Shown piece by piece: positions 1-7,385 of a DNA stretch of 61,359 nucleotides. The notes beneath the pieces are model-generated. The model had not been told where the DNA came from. It worked only from the letters and a program-made list of their open reading frames with translations, and ran no database searches. Both the position numbers and the translations under genes were made by a program. Location: positions 1-61,359 of the forward strand of contig NZ_BLJG01000013.1 of assembly GCF_009932375.1 (NCBI RefSeq), given 5' to 3'. Numbering within the stretch: the stretch's first letter is position 1; each line of letters starts with the position of its first letter. The stretch comes from Pseudomonas juntendi (GTDB lineage: Bacteria > Pseudomonadota > Gammaproteobacteria > Pseudomonadales > Pseudomonadaceae).

Positions 1-192
1 CGCGGCCGCCTTGTTTGTACGGCGCGATATTGAGGCATGCACCAAGGCGTTCGCGCGCAAATCCCACAGGAATAATTGGCCCGAAACAAACGTAGGAGCG
101 AGCGCAGCTCGCGATTGCGCCGCGCGGGCGGCGCTCGCTCTAACAGGCGCTGCATACCTTGTGGCAAACACCTGTCAGCCCTAAGGCGATCC

Positions 193-217
193 CTGTGGGA
201 GCTGGCTTGCCGGCGAT
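193..217 (+). repeat. Single REP element; bases 1-279 otherwise non-coding
   Basis: A Pseudomonas-type REP unit of the GTGGGAGCTGGCTTGCCGGCGA class. The rest of 1-279 is GC-rich intergenic DNA with a second palindromic motif near 95-160 (GCGCCGCGCGGGCGGCGC core) that resembles sequence at about 36535-36560. I see no convincing gene here, only the upstream region of the deacetylase gene. Confidence 0.75.
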
Positions 218-279
218 TGGGCTGCAAAGCGGCCCCGGCCATCTCAAGATCAGCACTGGCCCTGACCGCGACCTCCCCC

Positions 280-362
280 ATGCCGTTGCCGCTGATCTAC
301 CACGAAGACTACAGCCCGGAGTTCCCTGCCGAGCACCGCTTCCCGATGGACAAGTTCCGCCT
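280..362 (+). pseudogene. Histone deacetylase family gene, 5' fragment (split by element)
   Basis: First 27 codons plus two bases of a histone-deacetylase/acetylpolyamine-amidohydrolase family gene, starting at the ATG at 280 with the N-terminal motif YHEDYSPEFPAEHRF. The reading frame is cut after the bases CT of codon 28 by a 7.05-kb insertion and resumes at 7417. Joining 280-362 to 7417-8248 restores a continuous 304-codon frame, a normal length for this family. The fragment lacks all catalytic residues, so on its own it should give no enzyme. The interruption is seen directly; loss of function is inferred. Confidence 0.9.
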
Positions 363-391
363 ACAAGATTTCTACTTATGCAGTGGTAATC
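359..391. other. attL of the serine-integrase element
   Basis: Left junction of the element. GCCT (359-362) is the identity shared with the right junction (7413-7416). Element-side arm TATGCAGTGGTAATC (377-391) is the inverted complement of the right-end arm at 7386-7400 with one mismatch. The arm lies 14 nt from the CT dinucleotide at 361-362, the same distance as on the other side. The bacterial half-site is the deacetylase coding sequence just left of 362. Confidence 0.8.
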
Positions 392-614
392 AGCTAACTG
401 CTTCGTGGCTAAGGTGGTCACCCGTTCGCTACCAATCAGACGGCAACCCCAACTTTTCCACGGAGACCATTGCCCACAGCCGAATATCGTCCATCAGCCG
501 AGGCGGGAATATCAGGTGGGTGGCCCAAATCTGGACCATCAGTGGGTCGGTGCTTAATGCTTCTGGCTGGCCCGCAGCGAGCCGCACGGTATAATTTCAG
601 AATATCCAAGGCAG

Positions 615-637
615 CAAAAAGCCGCCCGAAGGCGGCT
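615..637 (-). terminator. Rho-independent terminator of the small recombinase
   Basis: On the minus strand AGCCGCC, loop TTC, GGGCGGCT and then TTTTT. It lies 15-37 nt beyond the stop of the small serine recombinase gene. Bases 392-614, between attL and this hairpin, hold nothing I can recognise. Confidence 0.85.
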
Positions 638-651
638 ATGGGCGTAACGCC

Positions 652-1224
652 TTACAGCGCCTTGTTCCAGTGCCGTTTGACCGTGGCGATGCCGATGTCC
701 AGTTCGGCTGCCACTTCCGCCTGTGTCATGTTCTTTGCCTTGGCCTTCTGCACCGCCTTGGTGGTATCAACGGCTTCAGGGCGCCCCAGCTTCTTGCCTT
801 CAGCTTTGGCACGCTTTAGGCCGGACTGTGTACGCTCGATCAGCAAATCACGCTCAAACTCTGCGACAGCGCCCAGCACCTGCATCGTCATCTTGCCTGC
901 TGCACTGGTCAGGTCTACGCCACCAAGGGCGAGGCAGTGAACACGGATGCCGGTGGCTGCCAGTTGCTCGACGGTCTGCCGTACATCCATAGCGTTGCGG
1001 CCAAGGCGGTCCAGCTTGGTGACGATCAGCACATCACCTGATTCCATTCGTTCAAGCAGCTTCTGGAAGCCGGGACGCTCACTGGCAGGGACGCTGCCGG
1101 AAATGGTCTCTTCGATTACCCGGCTCGCCTGTACATCGAAGCCCGCGTTCTTCACGTCCTGGACTTGGTTCTCGGTGAATTGGTTGGCTGTGCTTACACG
1201 GCAGTAAAGGAAGGTACGAGACAT
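652..1224 (-). CDS. Small serine recombinase (resolvase/invertase family)
   Basis: A 190-residue site-specific recombinase of the resolvase/DNA-invertase family. From the ATG at 1224 it begins [15 protein letters not shown], placing the catalytic serine at residue 11 in the Y-x-R-x-S motif. The DRLGRNAMD motif and a long E-helix follow (about 65-135), then a basic linker (KKLGRPEA) and a C-terminal helix-turn-helix ([20 protein letters not shown]). An upstream in-frame ATG at 1245 would add seven residues that do not match the family. Repeats containing GGTATC and ATCACCAAA lie directly upstream, so it may act on, and repress itself from, a site there. In a large-integrase element its role (dimer resolution, inversion or a remnant) is unknown. 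Confidence 0.92.
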   Translation of the reverse strand: MSRTFLYCRVSTANQFTENQVQDVKNAGFDVQASRVIEETISGSVPASERPGFQKLLERMESGDVLIVTKLDRLGRNAMDVRQTVEQLAATGIRVHCLALGGVDLTSAAGKMTMQVLGAVAEFERDLLIERTQSGLKRAKAEGKKLGRPEAVDTTKAVQKAKAKNMTQAEVAAELDIGIATVKRHWNKAL

Positions 1225-1229
1225 CGGAA

Positions 1230-1353
1230 TCACCAAAGGTATCATTTAACGTGGGATTACAGTATAGGTATCGCTATCGAATGTAAACCCTATTTTGTTG
1301 ATACCTTTACAGGCCGGATTTTATGGCATCGTTTAACGGTCGTTTGGTGATAC
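1230..1353. promoter_or_regulatory. Candidate recombinase binding/crossover region
   Basis: Inverted repeats immediately upstream of the small recombinase: ATCACCAAA at 1230-1238 opposite TTTGGTGAT at 1345-1353, and AGGTATC at 1266-1272 opposite GATACCT at 1300-1306. Related TTTAACG/CGTTTAAC words lie between. Several recombinase dimer sites next to the gene are typical of res or invertase sites, and this placement would also cover the promoter. The repeats are visible; the function is inferred. Confidence 0.4.
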
Positions 1354-1392
1354 CAGGCAATTATCACGGCGCTATGTAGGCCCTCTGGCTCT

Positions 1393-1632
1393 TCAAGATT
1401 GCGATGAATCGAAAAGGTCACGTGGTGCCTGCCAATTGGCTGAAGCGTCGTTCGCGAGATTGGATAGCTCCTTCCATTCAGACTCATCGATGATTCCGCA
1501 ATCAAGCAGGGCTTGGCAATATCCGGTCACCAGAGCGTGCAAGCGATTGCAGTTGCTTCGGCTCAGAGCAGTATGCAAATCCGCTATGCTCGCTCTCACC
1601 CGTACAATTGCAACTTCGTTATAACTTCTCAA
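1393..1632 (-). CDS. Small hypothetical protein (79 aa, TTG start)
   Basis: Unrecognised 79-residue protein with a plausible helical composition (IADLHTALSRSNCNRLHALV, then a GYCQALLDCGIIDESEWKEL stretch). The frame opens directly after a stop with TTG at 1632, preceded by GGAG at 7-nt spacing, which supports TTG; an internal GTG about 10 codons in is the alternative. A 63-codon frame ending at 1629 overlaps the TTG by TTGA, as in translational coupling, but looks less protein-like. No function is proposed. Confidence 0.45.
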   Translation of the reverse strand: MRSYNEVAIVRVRASIADLHTALSRSNCNRLHALVTGYCQALLDCGIIDESEWKELSNLANDASANWQAPRDLFDSSQS

Positions 1633-2095
1633 TCATCCGCTCCAAATGGCGTTGTGTTGATCAAGCATACCGCATCTACCCTGTCTGAAACCTTGAAGCA
1701 GCAAAATTCCCGATGCCGCGTGGTTACTGACGGAAAAGCTGTGAAACAACCCATACTGCCCCAACCGTTAGCTGTGGCGTGATCTGCTAAGCCCCCTGTA
1801 GCGTAGGCTCCCGTAAACACTGGGCTGTAGCGGTGTAGCGACGTCCAGCAGGCTCGAAATGGTGGCCAACGGGATTAGATATGGCGTTAGTTTTCCATTA
1901 GTTATTTGGCAGGTGCTGCTTTCACTGGAAACTCATGAAAGCCACTCCCAAGTTCGACTTGGGCCGCGTACACCTTGCTCAATAGGCATGTGGATCAATG
2001 CTGATCCATCGGGTAATCGGCTGAAAACTCAGCCCATTAGCTCCCGACTTTCCGGGAGCGTTCTTACCGAGGTATCGCCAAATCTGGACATACCC
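1633..2095. other. Intergenic region in the element
   Basis: 463 bp between two leftward genes. It includes a hairpin at 2041-2058 (CTCCCG, 6-nt loop, CGGGAG) about 40 nt downstream of the 513-aa gene, which could be a weak terminator or pause, though no minus-strand U tract follows. A promoter for the genes to its left should lie here. No convincing gene is visible apart from the doubtful 63-codon minus frame at 1629-1820. Confidence 0.4.
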
Positions 2096-3637
2096 CTATG
2101 CCGCCTGTGCTAGCGGCTCTACTGCCACTGGTGGGAACTCAAGGTGTGCCGGGTAGCGGGTAAACGGCATTTGGTAGACCGTGAACAGACGTTGCTCGCG
2201 ATAGTGCTTTCTGGACAGCTCAACGGCATCAACAAGGTTCACCAGCACCGCATCATGTGCATCAAGCATCTGCTCTTCAGTGCAGAGGCCAACATCCAGC
2301 AGGGCTTGCCATGTTGGTTCAAGCGATGCGTACAAGTTGTTTATGTAGGCCAGCCAGTCTGACCCGTTGGCTTCCCAGCTCCACTGCTCAGGGGCAGCCA
2401 CTACCGGGTTCAAGGTGTTGATGACAAGGCGCTTCAACAGCCGGTTGCTGATGTAGTCACGGTCAATGTCCAACCCCTGTAGTGCAGCTTGGGCCATCGG
2501 AACAATACCCGGCTTCAGCTCTTTGCCCTTCGCGTCGTATACGCCGTTAAGCAAGCCATTCAAGTCGTCGGCAAGCAGGTGGGCGGGTGTACACCACGGC
2601 TGGCCCTGATATAGATGCGACAGTGGTGCCCAACTAGCATTGCCCTGGGCAAGGAATCGGCTGTGGGCTTTGCCTTCTTCACGGCCAATCTGGGCGAGAT
2701 AGATGCCCATTACCCGCACCAGCTTCAACATGAACAGGCAGTTGTCTCGGTGCTGCCCGTCAGCCAACACAGCAGAGAACCGCACCAGTTCATCATGAAG
2801 TACGCCCAGCCTTGAATCAGTTTTACCGCCCCTACTAACAAAGCCGGTGGTGCTGGTCATACCGTGCTGGATAGCGTTCAAAGTCTCTAGTCGCTCTACC
2901 GATTCCACCTCTAGCTCGGCCAGTGTGTAACGGCGGTCCAGCGGCTCGCACAGCTCGTTGCTCTGCTGGTTGAACACCGTCTTGGCAAGACGAAGCCGGT
3001 ATGTTCGCTGGGGCATCTTGTCCAGCTCATCGAGAAAGGTGTCTAGCTCAGGCCCGATGAAGTCGGCCAGCTTCTGTAGTACCTGATCCCGAGTCATCCC
3101 TTTGGTGATGTTCCACTTACGCTTGCGGGCGGTGGCAGGGAGCGAGGCGCCAGCCCAAGTGTTCACTGGCTTGTTGCCCTGCCTCTGGTTCAGCTCTGCG
3201 GTTCCGGTAAACAAGTTCTCTGGGATTGTTAGCCCGGTGCTGCCATCACGGCCCTTCAAGGGCTGGACGTGGCACTGCTGGAAAATGTCTTTACCATGGC
3301 CCATCTCAATCCAACCGAGCCGCTGCTTGCGGTAGATGTATTGCTCGTTTAGTCGATGAAGGCCGTCAGCGGTGATGCCGTGGTAAGTCTGGACTGTTCC
3401 CGCCCGGAAGGCCTGATCAAGTAGCCACTTGCCGAAAGCGTTCTCTAGTAACCGCTTCTTGCGGCGTTCAATCTTCTTCTCTCTGGTCGTCAGGGTTGGC
3501 GCCTTCTGCTGCCGCTCTGCTGCTTTGGCACAAGTACGGGTGCATGTTTCTCGCCCACCCGGTCTGCGTTTAAACATCGTGCCGCAATGGGTGCACGGGT
3601 GTTCAAGTTGGTTGTTGCTGTTGTTGGCTGCTGCCAT
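2096..3637 (-). CDS. 513-aa Zn-finger/HNH-like protein of unknown function
   Basis: Last gene of the leftward six-gene operon. Near the N-terminus is a cysteine quartet, C15-x2-C18-x13-C32-x3-C36, suggesting a zinc finger, followed by a lysine/arginine-rich helix at about 50-65. Residues 121-157 read QCHVQPLKGRDG, then IPENLF and NQRQGNK, which resembles an HNH nuclease core (H...P..G...P.NL...N..KG). The remaining ~350 residues are helical with no motif I recognise. Its start lies inside the end of the upstream RHH-like gene (35-nt overlap), implying coupling. It could be a homing-type or structure-specific nuclease, or only a DNA-binding protein; the assignment is inference. Confidence 0.8.
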   Translation of the reverse strand: MAAANNSNNQLEHPCTHCGTMFKRRPGGRETCTRTCAKAAERQQKAPTLTTREKKIERRKKRLLENAFGKWLLDQAFRAGTVQTYHGITADGLHRLNEQYIYRKQRLGWIEMGHGKDIFQQCHVQPLKGRDGSTGLTIPENLFTGTAELNQRQGNKPVNTWAGASLPATARKRKWNITKGMTRDQVLQKLADFIGPELDTFLDELDKMPQRTYRLRLAKTVFNQQSNELCEPLDRRYTLAELEVESVERLETLNAIQHGMTSTTGFVSRGGKTDSRLGVLHDELVRFSAVLADGQHRDNCLFMLKLVRVMGIYLAQIGREEGKAHSRFLAQGNASWAPLSHLYQGQPWCTPAHLLADDLNGLLNGVYDAKGKELKPGIVPMAQAALQGLDIDRDYISNRLLKRLVINTLNPVVAAPEQWSWEANGSDWLAYINNLYASLEPTWQALLDVGLCTEEQMLDAHDAVLVNLVDAVELSRKHYREQRLFTVYQMPFTRYPAHLEFPPVAVEPLAQAA

Positions 3638-3782
3638 TGGCGTCCACGCTTGCTGGGATCGAGTTGCTAAAGGTGGCCAGTGTGATAAGCACGTTCAGGC
3701 CGTGGGTTGGATTGGTAATGCCACGCGATGCCATGAAAGCGAGCAGGCGTGCACTAGCAGTTTCATTCAATGAAATCCGCAT
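3603..3782 (-). CDS. Ribbon-helix-helix-like small protein (59 aa)
   Basis: Starts at the ATG at 3782, chosen because GGAA lies 8 nt upstream and the protein then begins MRISLNETASARLLAFMASR, the strand-helix-helix layout of Arc/CopG-like RHH proteins. The open frame extends to 3869 but that extension is unlike the family. It ends in a QQQQQ tail and overlaps the 513-aa gene by 35 nt. Probably a DNA-binding regulator of the element; a recombination directionality factor is another possibility. Confidence 0.65.
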   Translation of the reverse strand: MRISLNETASARLLAFMASRGITNPTHGLNVLITLATFSNSIPASVDANGSSQQQQQPT

Positions 3783-3919
3783 GTTTCTGGTTCCAAGAAA
3801 GGGAATTGTGTAAAGGTTGAAAGTGGCGAGGCCGCGTGGCACAAGGGCTGTAGCCAGATATTGCGACAAAGATGTACCTACCTCGTGCCTACTTTTTACC
3901 GTTGAATCGAAAGGGGCGA

Positions 3920-4096
3920 CTACTTCGCCCGCTTTGTACCTTCAGGCTGCACAGAGTTGATGAAGCAAGAGACCATCCAGTGTACAAACTTGCGAACAGG
4001 CATCTTGTGCTTGCGTGCCTGGGTACAAAGAACTTCAAACTCGGCTGGGGTGAACGTTAGTCGCATTCCCTCGCCATGTACGTATTCGTCGTTCAT
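3920..4096 (-). CDS. Ribbon-helix-helix-like small protein (58 aa)
   Basis: A 58-codon gene whose ATG (4096-4094) overlaps the TGA of the 182-aa gene as ATGA. It begins MNDEYVHGEG; the next part, MRLTFTPAEFEVLCTQARKH, fits a beta strand followed by a helix, with a second helix after it (PVRKFVHWMVSCFINSV), so an RHH-like fold is likely. The stop-start overlap with its neighbour is the best evidence that it is real. About 135 bp without a gene separate it from the next RHH-like gene (3783-3919), which leaves room for a separate promoter or operator. Confidence 0.7.
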   Translation of the reverse strand: MNDEYVHGEGMRLTFTPAEFEVLCTQARKHKMPVRKFVHWMVSCFINSVQPEGTKRAK

Positions 4097-4641
4097 ATTG
4101 CTTTCTCTTCTGCTGTGGCTTCTGCCGGTGCGGCATAGGCTTTAAGCAGGTCCGCCAAGGCCGCTGCTTCTTGAACCTGCTTCAGTGCTGCCGCCGCTCT
4201 TGCTGCTTCTTCTGCTACCGCTGCTTCTTTTGCACGCTTCACTTGATCTACGCTGAACTTCACCTGACGCTCCGTCTCAGCCATATTCAATTCAAAGCGA
4301 GACCGGTCATATTCTTTGCGAGCAGACTTTGCCACTTCAATAAGTTCGGCTTTGATGATCTTTTCAGGTTTGCGTAGTACGGCAAAGACATCTAGCGGCG
4401 GATTAAATGCCAGCTTTACCAGCGTATACCCCTTCGCCATCTCTTCGAAAAGTTCCATGACGGCAGGCTCTAACGGCTTGCTACGTTGCCAGTGGATATG
4501 GGCCGCTTTATCTTTGTAGTGTAGTGTTTCGCTGCCCCTGTTGTAGCGATCTTGTTTGGCTGCAATCAGCTTTTGCAAGTCTTCATCAGAGTGCGGATAT
4601 ATTTCAACGACATTAACGCCGTATTGGTATTCGGTGGTCAT
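4093..4641 (-). CDS. Unknown 182-aa protein with helical C-terminus
   Basis: Not recognised. The N-terminal half (MTTEYQYGVNVVEIYPHSDE, then a LFEEMAKGYTLVKLAFNPPL stretch) looks globular. Residues about 115-180 are rich in Ala, Glu, Lys and Gln (QVKRAKEAAVAEEAARAAAA) and should form a long helix or coiled coil. It starts with ATGA overlap on the preceding gene (4638-4641) and ends with ATGA overlap on the next (4093-4096), so it is a middle member of a translationally coupled operon. Confidence 0.8.
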   Translation of the reverse strand: MTTEYQYGVNVVEIYPHSDEDLQKLIAAKQDRYNRGSETLHYKDKAAHIHWQRSKPLEPAVMELFEEMAKGYTLVKLAFNPPLDVFAVLRKPEKIIKAELIEVAKSARKEYDRSRFELNMAETERQVKFSVDQVKRAKEAAVAEEAARAAAALKQVQEAAALADLLKAYAAPAEATAEEKAI

Positions 4642-5018
4642 GATTGTTTCCTTTGGTTGTGTACCGGCTTGAATCCAGCTTTGAATCTTGCTGCTTTGTT
4701 TGTGGTTTGTTTATTGCTTGCTGCTGTAACGCTCTGGGAAGGCTTCTGAGCGGCCTTGGATGCTGGGGCTATATGCTGGACTACCTTGGTTGCTTTCGCT
4801 TCTATAACGCGCTTTCTATGGGCTTCTAGATGGGCTAGAGTAACTACACTCCCGGCAGGCAAGATATGGTCAACTAACGCGGACAGGTAAGTAAGCTCTT
4901 CCCTTGTTGCTTCGATATAATCCACCGCGATTGACTGCGTGGCTGGTAGCTCTAGGAAATAGCTCAAAATTGCCCCGCTTCCCTTTAGTACTTCTAGATA
5001 TATGTTATTGCTCGGCAT
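4638..5018 (-). CDS. Unknown 126-aa protein
   Basis: Not recognised. The ATG at 5018 shares one base with the TGA of the Zn-ribbon gene (TGATG); the frame also has a TTG one codon earlier. The N-terminal ~75 residues look globular (LEVLKGSGAILSYFLELPAT). The C-terminal ~50 are basic and low in complexity (KAAQKPSQSVTAASNKQTTN, KAARFKAGFK), as in nucleic-acid-binding tails. Encoded between the Zn-ribbon and 182-aa proteins with overlapping ends. Confidence 0.75.
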   Translation of the reverse strand: MPSNNIYLEVLKGSGAILSYFLELPATQSIAVDYIEATREELTYLSALVDHILPAGSVVTLAHLEAHRKRVIEAKATKVVQHIAPASKAAQKPSQSVTAASNKQTTNKAARFKAGFKPVHNQRKQS

Positions 5019-5212
5019 CAAGCTACATCCTTTGTTTGTTCTTCTTGCTCTTGAACTATGAAGAGCTGTTCAAGTTCTTGCTGTGTTTCTTTGTTCTTGC
5101 TGCGCCAGCTGCGAGACTGGCAAGCTGATCCGCAAAAGCGGGTCAGGGGACTTCTTGAATAGTGGGTTCTTCCACAAACTTCGCACGTACTACGGCGTAG
5201 TGGTCTTTGCAT
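5018..5212 (-). CDS. Zn-ribbon-like small protein (64 aa)
   Basis: First gene of the leftward six-gene operon. Two cysteine pairs, CEVCGRTHYSRSP and FCGSACQSRSW, suggest a small treble-clef or zinc-ribbon fold, followed by a charged Gln/Glu-rich helix (KNKETQQELEQLF). The start at 5212 has only a weak Shine-Dalgarno (CAGG, 9 nt upstream). A possible promoter, TTGAAA with TAACAAT about 18 bp downstream, lies just upstream and would make the 5' leader very short. Likely a regulatory or DNA-binding accessory protein. Confidence 0.7.
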   Translation of the reverse strand: MQRPLRRSTCEVCGRTHYSRSPLTRFCGSACQSRSWRSKNKETQQELEQLFIVQEQEEQTKDVA

Positions 5213-5725
5213 TTATTGTTACCTGCATGAGTTAAGGTTTTTCAACGAGCAAAATAAACCCGTCGCTCGGACAATGAGCTTCGGGCTATGTGCATATTGA
5301 ATTTTGGTACTGCGTACTTGCGTGAACAAGTATTGTGCCGCCCCTTGCGGGCAAGCTATAAGTAAATGGCCAGTTTCGCTGCTCCCACTGGCCGTGGGTA
5401 TAACCATGATATCAAGGTGGAATTACTGATCTTGATAAGCCGGTGCAACTTGTTCCCGTATCTTCAAATCATCAGTCATATGCCCCGGACTGATAACGGG
5501 GTAACACACGAGCTGAACCATTCCGAGTCAGTCGAGTATTGGCATTTATATATGGGGTCAAGCGGGGGGGGTCTTCTAGGAAGGCTGGATGAGTTTCTCA
5601 ACCAATATGAAGTTTCGCATACTTTCTGTATTTGTCAATAGCTCAGGCATGCATTTGTGAAAATAAAGTTTCGGTCGTTTAAGGGGTATGGCCTAGTAGC
5701 CGAACATACCCCCTTGCATATGCCT
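5213..5725. promoter_or_regulatory. Operon promoter region and integrase 3' region
   Basis: 513 bp between the six-gene operon and the integrase stop. It must carry the leftward operon promoter (candidate near 5225-5255). It also contains an inverted repeat AAGGGGTATG (5681-5690)/CATACCCCCTT (5705-5715) just past the integrase stop, a possible terminator or operator, and an 8-G run near 5563-5571. A rightward frame at 5480-5641 runs through the G tract and reads partly protein-like, but it has no ribosome site. Confidence 0.45.
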
Positions 5726-7369
5726 TCAGCCTTGAGATTCAAGGTAGTCTGCTAAGTCTTCGTCATCCATATACGCGGACAAGTCCGTCCCCATTACACG
5801 CTGCTGCCACTGCTCGGACGTAGTTATGGTGACGTGTTGCGGGAACTGTAGCTGACTGTAGCTATCGACAAATAGAAGCTCGGCATTCTTGGGCTTGATC
5901 TTCCACATCTTATACTTTCGGGCATAACCGATGTACTGAGCTGATTCTACCGGGTTATCGTCAGCACTGACCTTAACTTCAAGAAGTCCGTCGCGATGGC
6001 AGACGATCCGGTATCCATCTTGTTGCAACAGGTTGGAGATTGCGAAGTGGTCACCATGAAGAAACTGGTGGAACTCGGCCATACCGACTACTGCCGTATC
6101 AGCCACCTGCGGTAACGATGCCAGTTCCAGCTCACGCGCTTTCTTTTCATCTACAAGCTTGCTGTAGTCCGCCAGAGCATCCTTATCGCCATCATCCAGC
6201 AAGACTAGTTGCCGTAGTCGAGCCTGCTGCTGCTTCAACTGGGTGATCTGGCCTTCGAGCTTGATCCGTTGGCGTTGATTCTCTGGTAGTTTGGTGCGTT
6301 GGTATGCCCGGAAAGCGTGGGGTTTGCGTGTGTTTTCATAGAACCAACCAACTACCGGCACCGGGATAGTCTTCTGATTCGTACACTTCTCACTGCTTTG
6401 CATCCGACGATAGCAACGAACGGCATCGGTTTGCTGTCTGGCGTTCTGCCGTAGAAGCACCATATTGGCGCCACAGTCACCACATTGCAGCAGCCCAGCC
6501 ATGGGAAACTTACGGGCGACCGTAACTGGTTGATCTGCTAAGTCGTCTAGCATTCTCTGTACTTGAAAGAACAGTTCATCGGTGACTGCTGCCTTAAAGA
6601 CATCTTTAATCAGCTCCCCCGGAACCCGCTCCTTTTCACCGTCTACTTCGATGGCGGTGGTGCGTTGCCAGTGGCCAATCGCAGCAGGGTTTCTCAGAGC
6701 GTGCTTTAAACTCTGGCGATTGGCGAAATACTGGCTGTACTGGATGGCAAGAGCACGTAGCGGAACACCGTTCGCAAAGCCTTGGAAAACTTGCTGGATG
6801 GCGTCCAACGAACCATCTCCCTTCAACTCGCCATCACTGGTGAGCCAGAACGGGTTACGGCGCTTGATCGGATTTCCAACCTTCGCTTCTTTTGCCCGGT
6901 CTGTGTAGGAATCTCTGATGTTGCCCGCAATTGTGTTCGAGTAGTCGAACGCGGCGAAAGCATGGTAGGCCAGCATCATAAGACTTTGGGATTTCAAGCT
7001 GGACTCATCGTAGCGAACACCATCCCGCAAGGTGATCAGGTTCACCCCAGCTTTTACGATTGTCTCAAGGTGCCGCAGCGTTTCTAGCGGTGGAAGCCGG
7101 CTAAACCGGTCAATTGCTTCTACAAGCACAACCGAGCCAGCGGGTATGTACCCCTGCTCGATGGCGAGCAGCAGCTTGCCCAGCGCTCCCGCTTTGATGT
7201 GATCGCCTTTGTAGCCGCTCAGACCCAAGTCGCGAAAAGTCTTCTCGTACCTGGTGAAGGTCGGGTTCTGTGCAAACCACTGGTTTGCCCGTTCTTCCTG
7301 CCGCTCAAGGCTGCTGCCATCACCTTGCTCAACGCTAGAGAAACGGATGTAGAGAACTGCAATAGGCAT
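5726..7369 (-). CDS. Large serine integrase
   Basis: A 547-residue large serine recombinase that should catalyse attP x attB integration of this element. The N-terminal catalytic domain begins MPIAVLYIRFSSVEQGDG, with the nucleophile at Ser11 in Y-x-R-x-S, followed by the GLSGYKG and EAIDRFSR motifs. The recombinase domain follows (about 150-300, NPIKRRNPFW). A zinc-ribbon domain begins LLQCGDCGANM with the later RCYRRMQSSEKC pair, and a charged coiled-coil segment lies near 375-420. The ATG at 7369 is 47 bp inside the attR crossover point, the usual placement of integrase next to attP. No obvious excision factor is adjacent; the small RHH or Zn-ribbon proteins are candidates. Confidence 0.95.
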   Translation of the reverse strand: MPIAVLYIRFSSVEQGDGSSLERQEERANQWFAQNPTFTRYEKTFRDLGLSGYKGDHIKAGALGKLLLAIEQGYIPAGSVVLVEAIDRFSRLPPLETLRHLETIVKAGVNLITLRDGVRYDESSLKSQSLMMLAYHAFAAFDYSNTIAGNIRDSYTDRAKEAKVGNPIKRRNPFWLTSDGELKGDGSLDAIQQVFQGFANGVPLRALAIQYSQYFANRQSLKHALRNPAAIGHWQRTTAIEVDGEKERVPGELIKDVFKAAVTDELFFQVQRMLDDLADQPVTVARKFPMAGLLQCGDCGANMVLLRQNARQQTDAVRCYRRMQSSEKCTNQKTIPVPVVGWFYENTRKPHAFRAYQRTKLPENQRQRIKLEGQITQLKQQQARLRQLVLLDDGDKDALADYSKLVDEKKARELELASLPQVADTAVVGMAEFHQFLHGDHFAISNLLQQDGYRIVCHRDGLLEVKVSADDNPVESAQYIGYARKYKMWKIKPKNAELLFVDSYSQLQFPQHVTITTSEQWQQRVMGTDLSAYMDDEDLADYLESQG

Positions 7370-7385
7370 CGTGATCGGCTCTTTG

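Noticed and set aside
1629..1820. 63-codon leftward frame overlapping the TTG start of the 79-aa gene
   Set aside because: The TTGA overlap is suggestive, but the start is GTG without a ribosome site and the protein sequence is not convincing.
5219..5407. 62-codon leftward frame upstream of the Zn-ribbon gene
   Set aside because: No ribosome site and no protein-like features; it occupies the probable promoter region.
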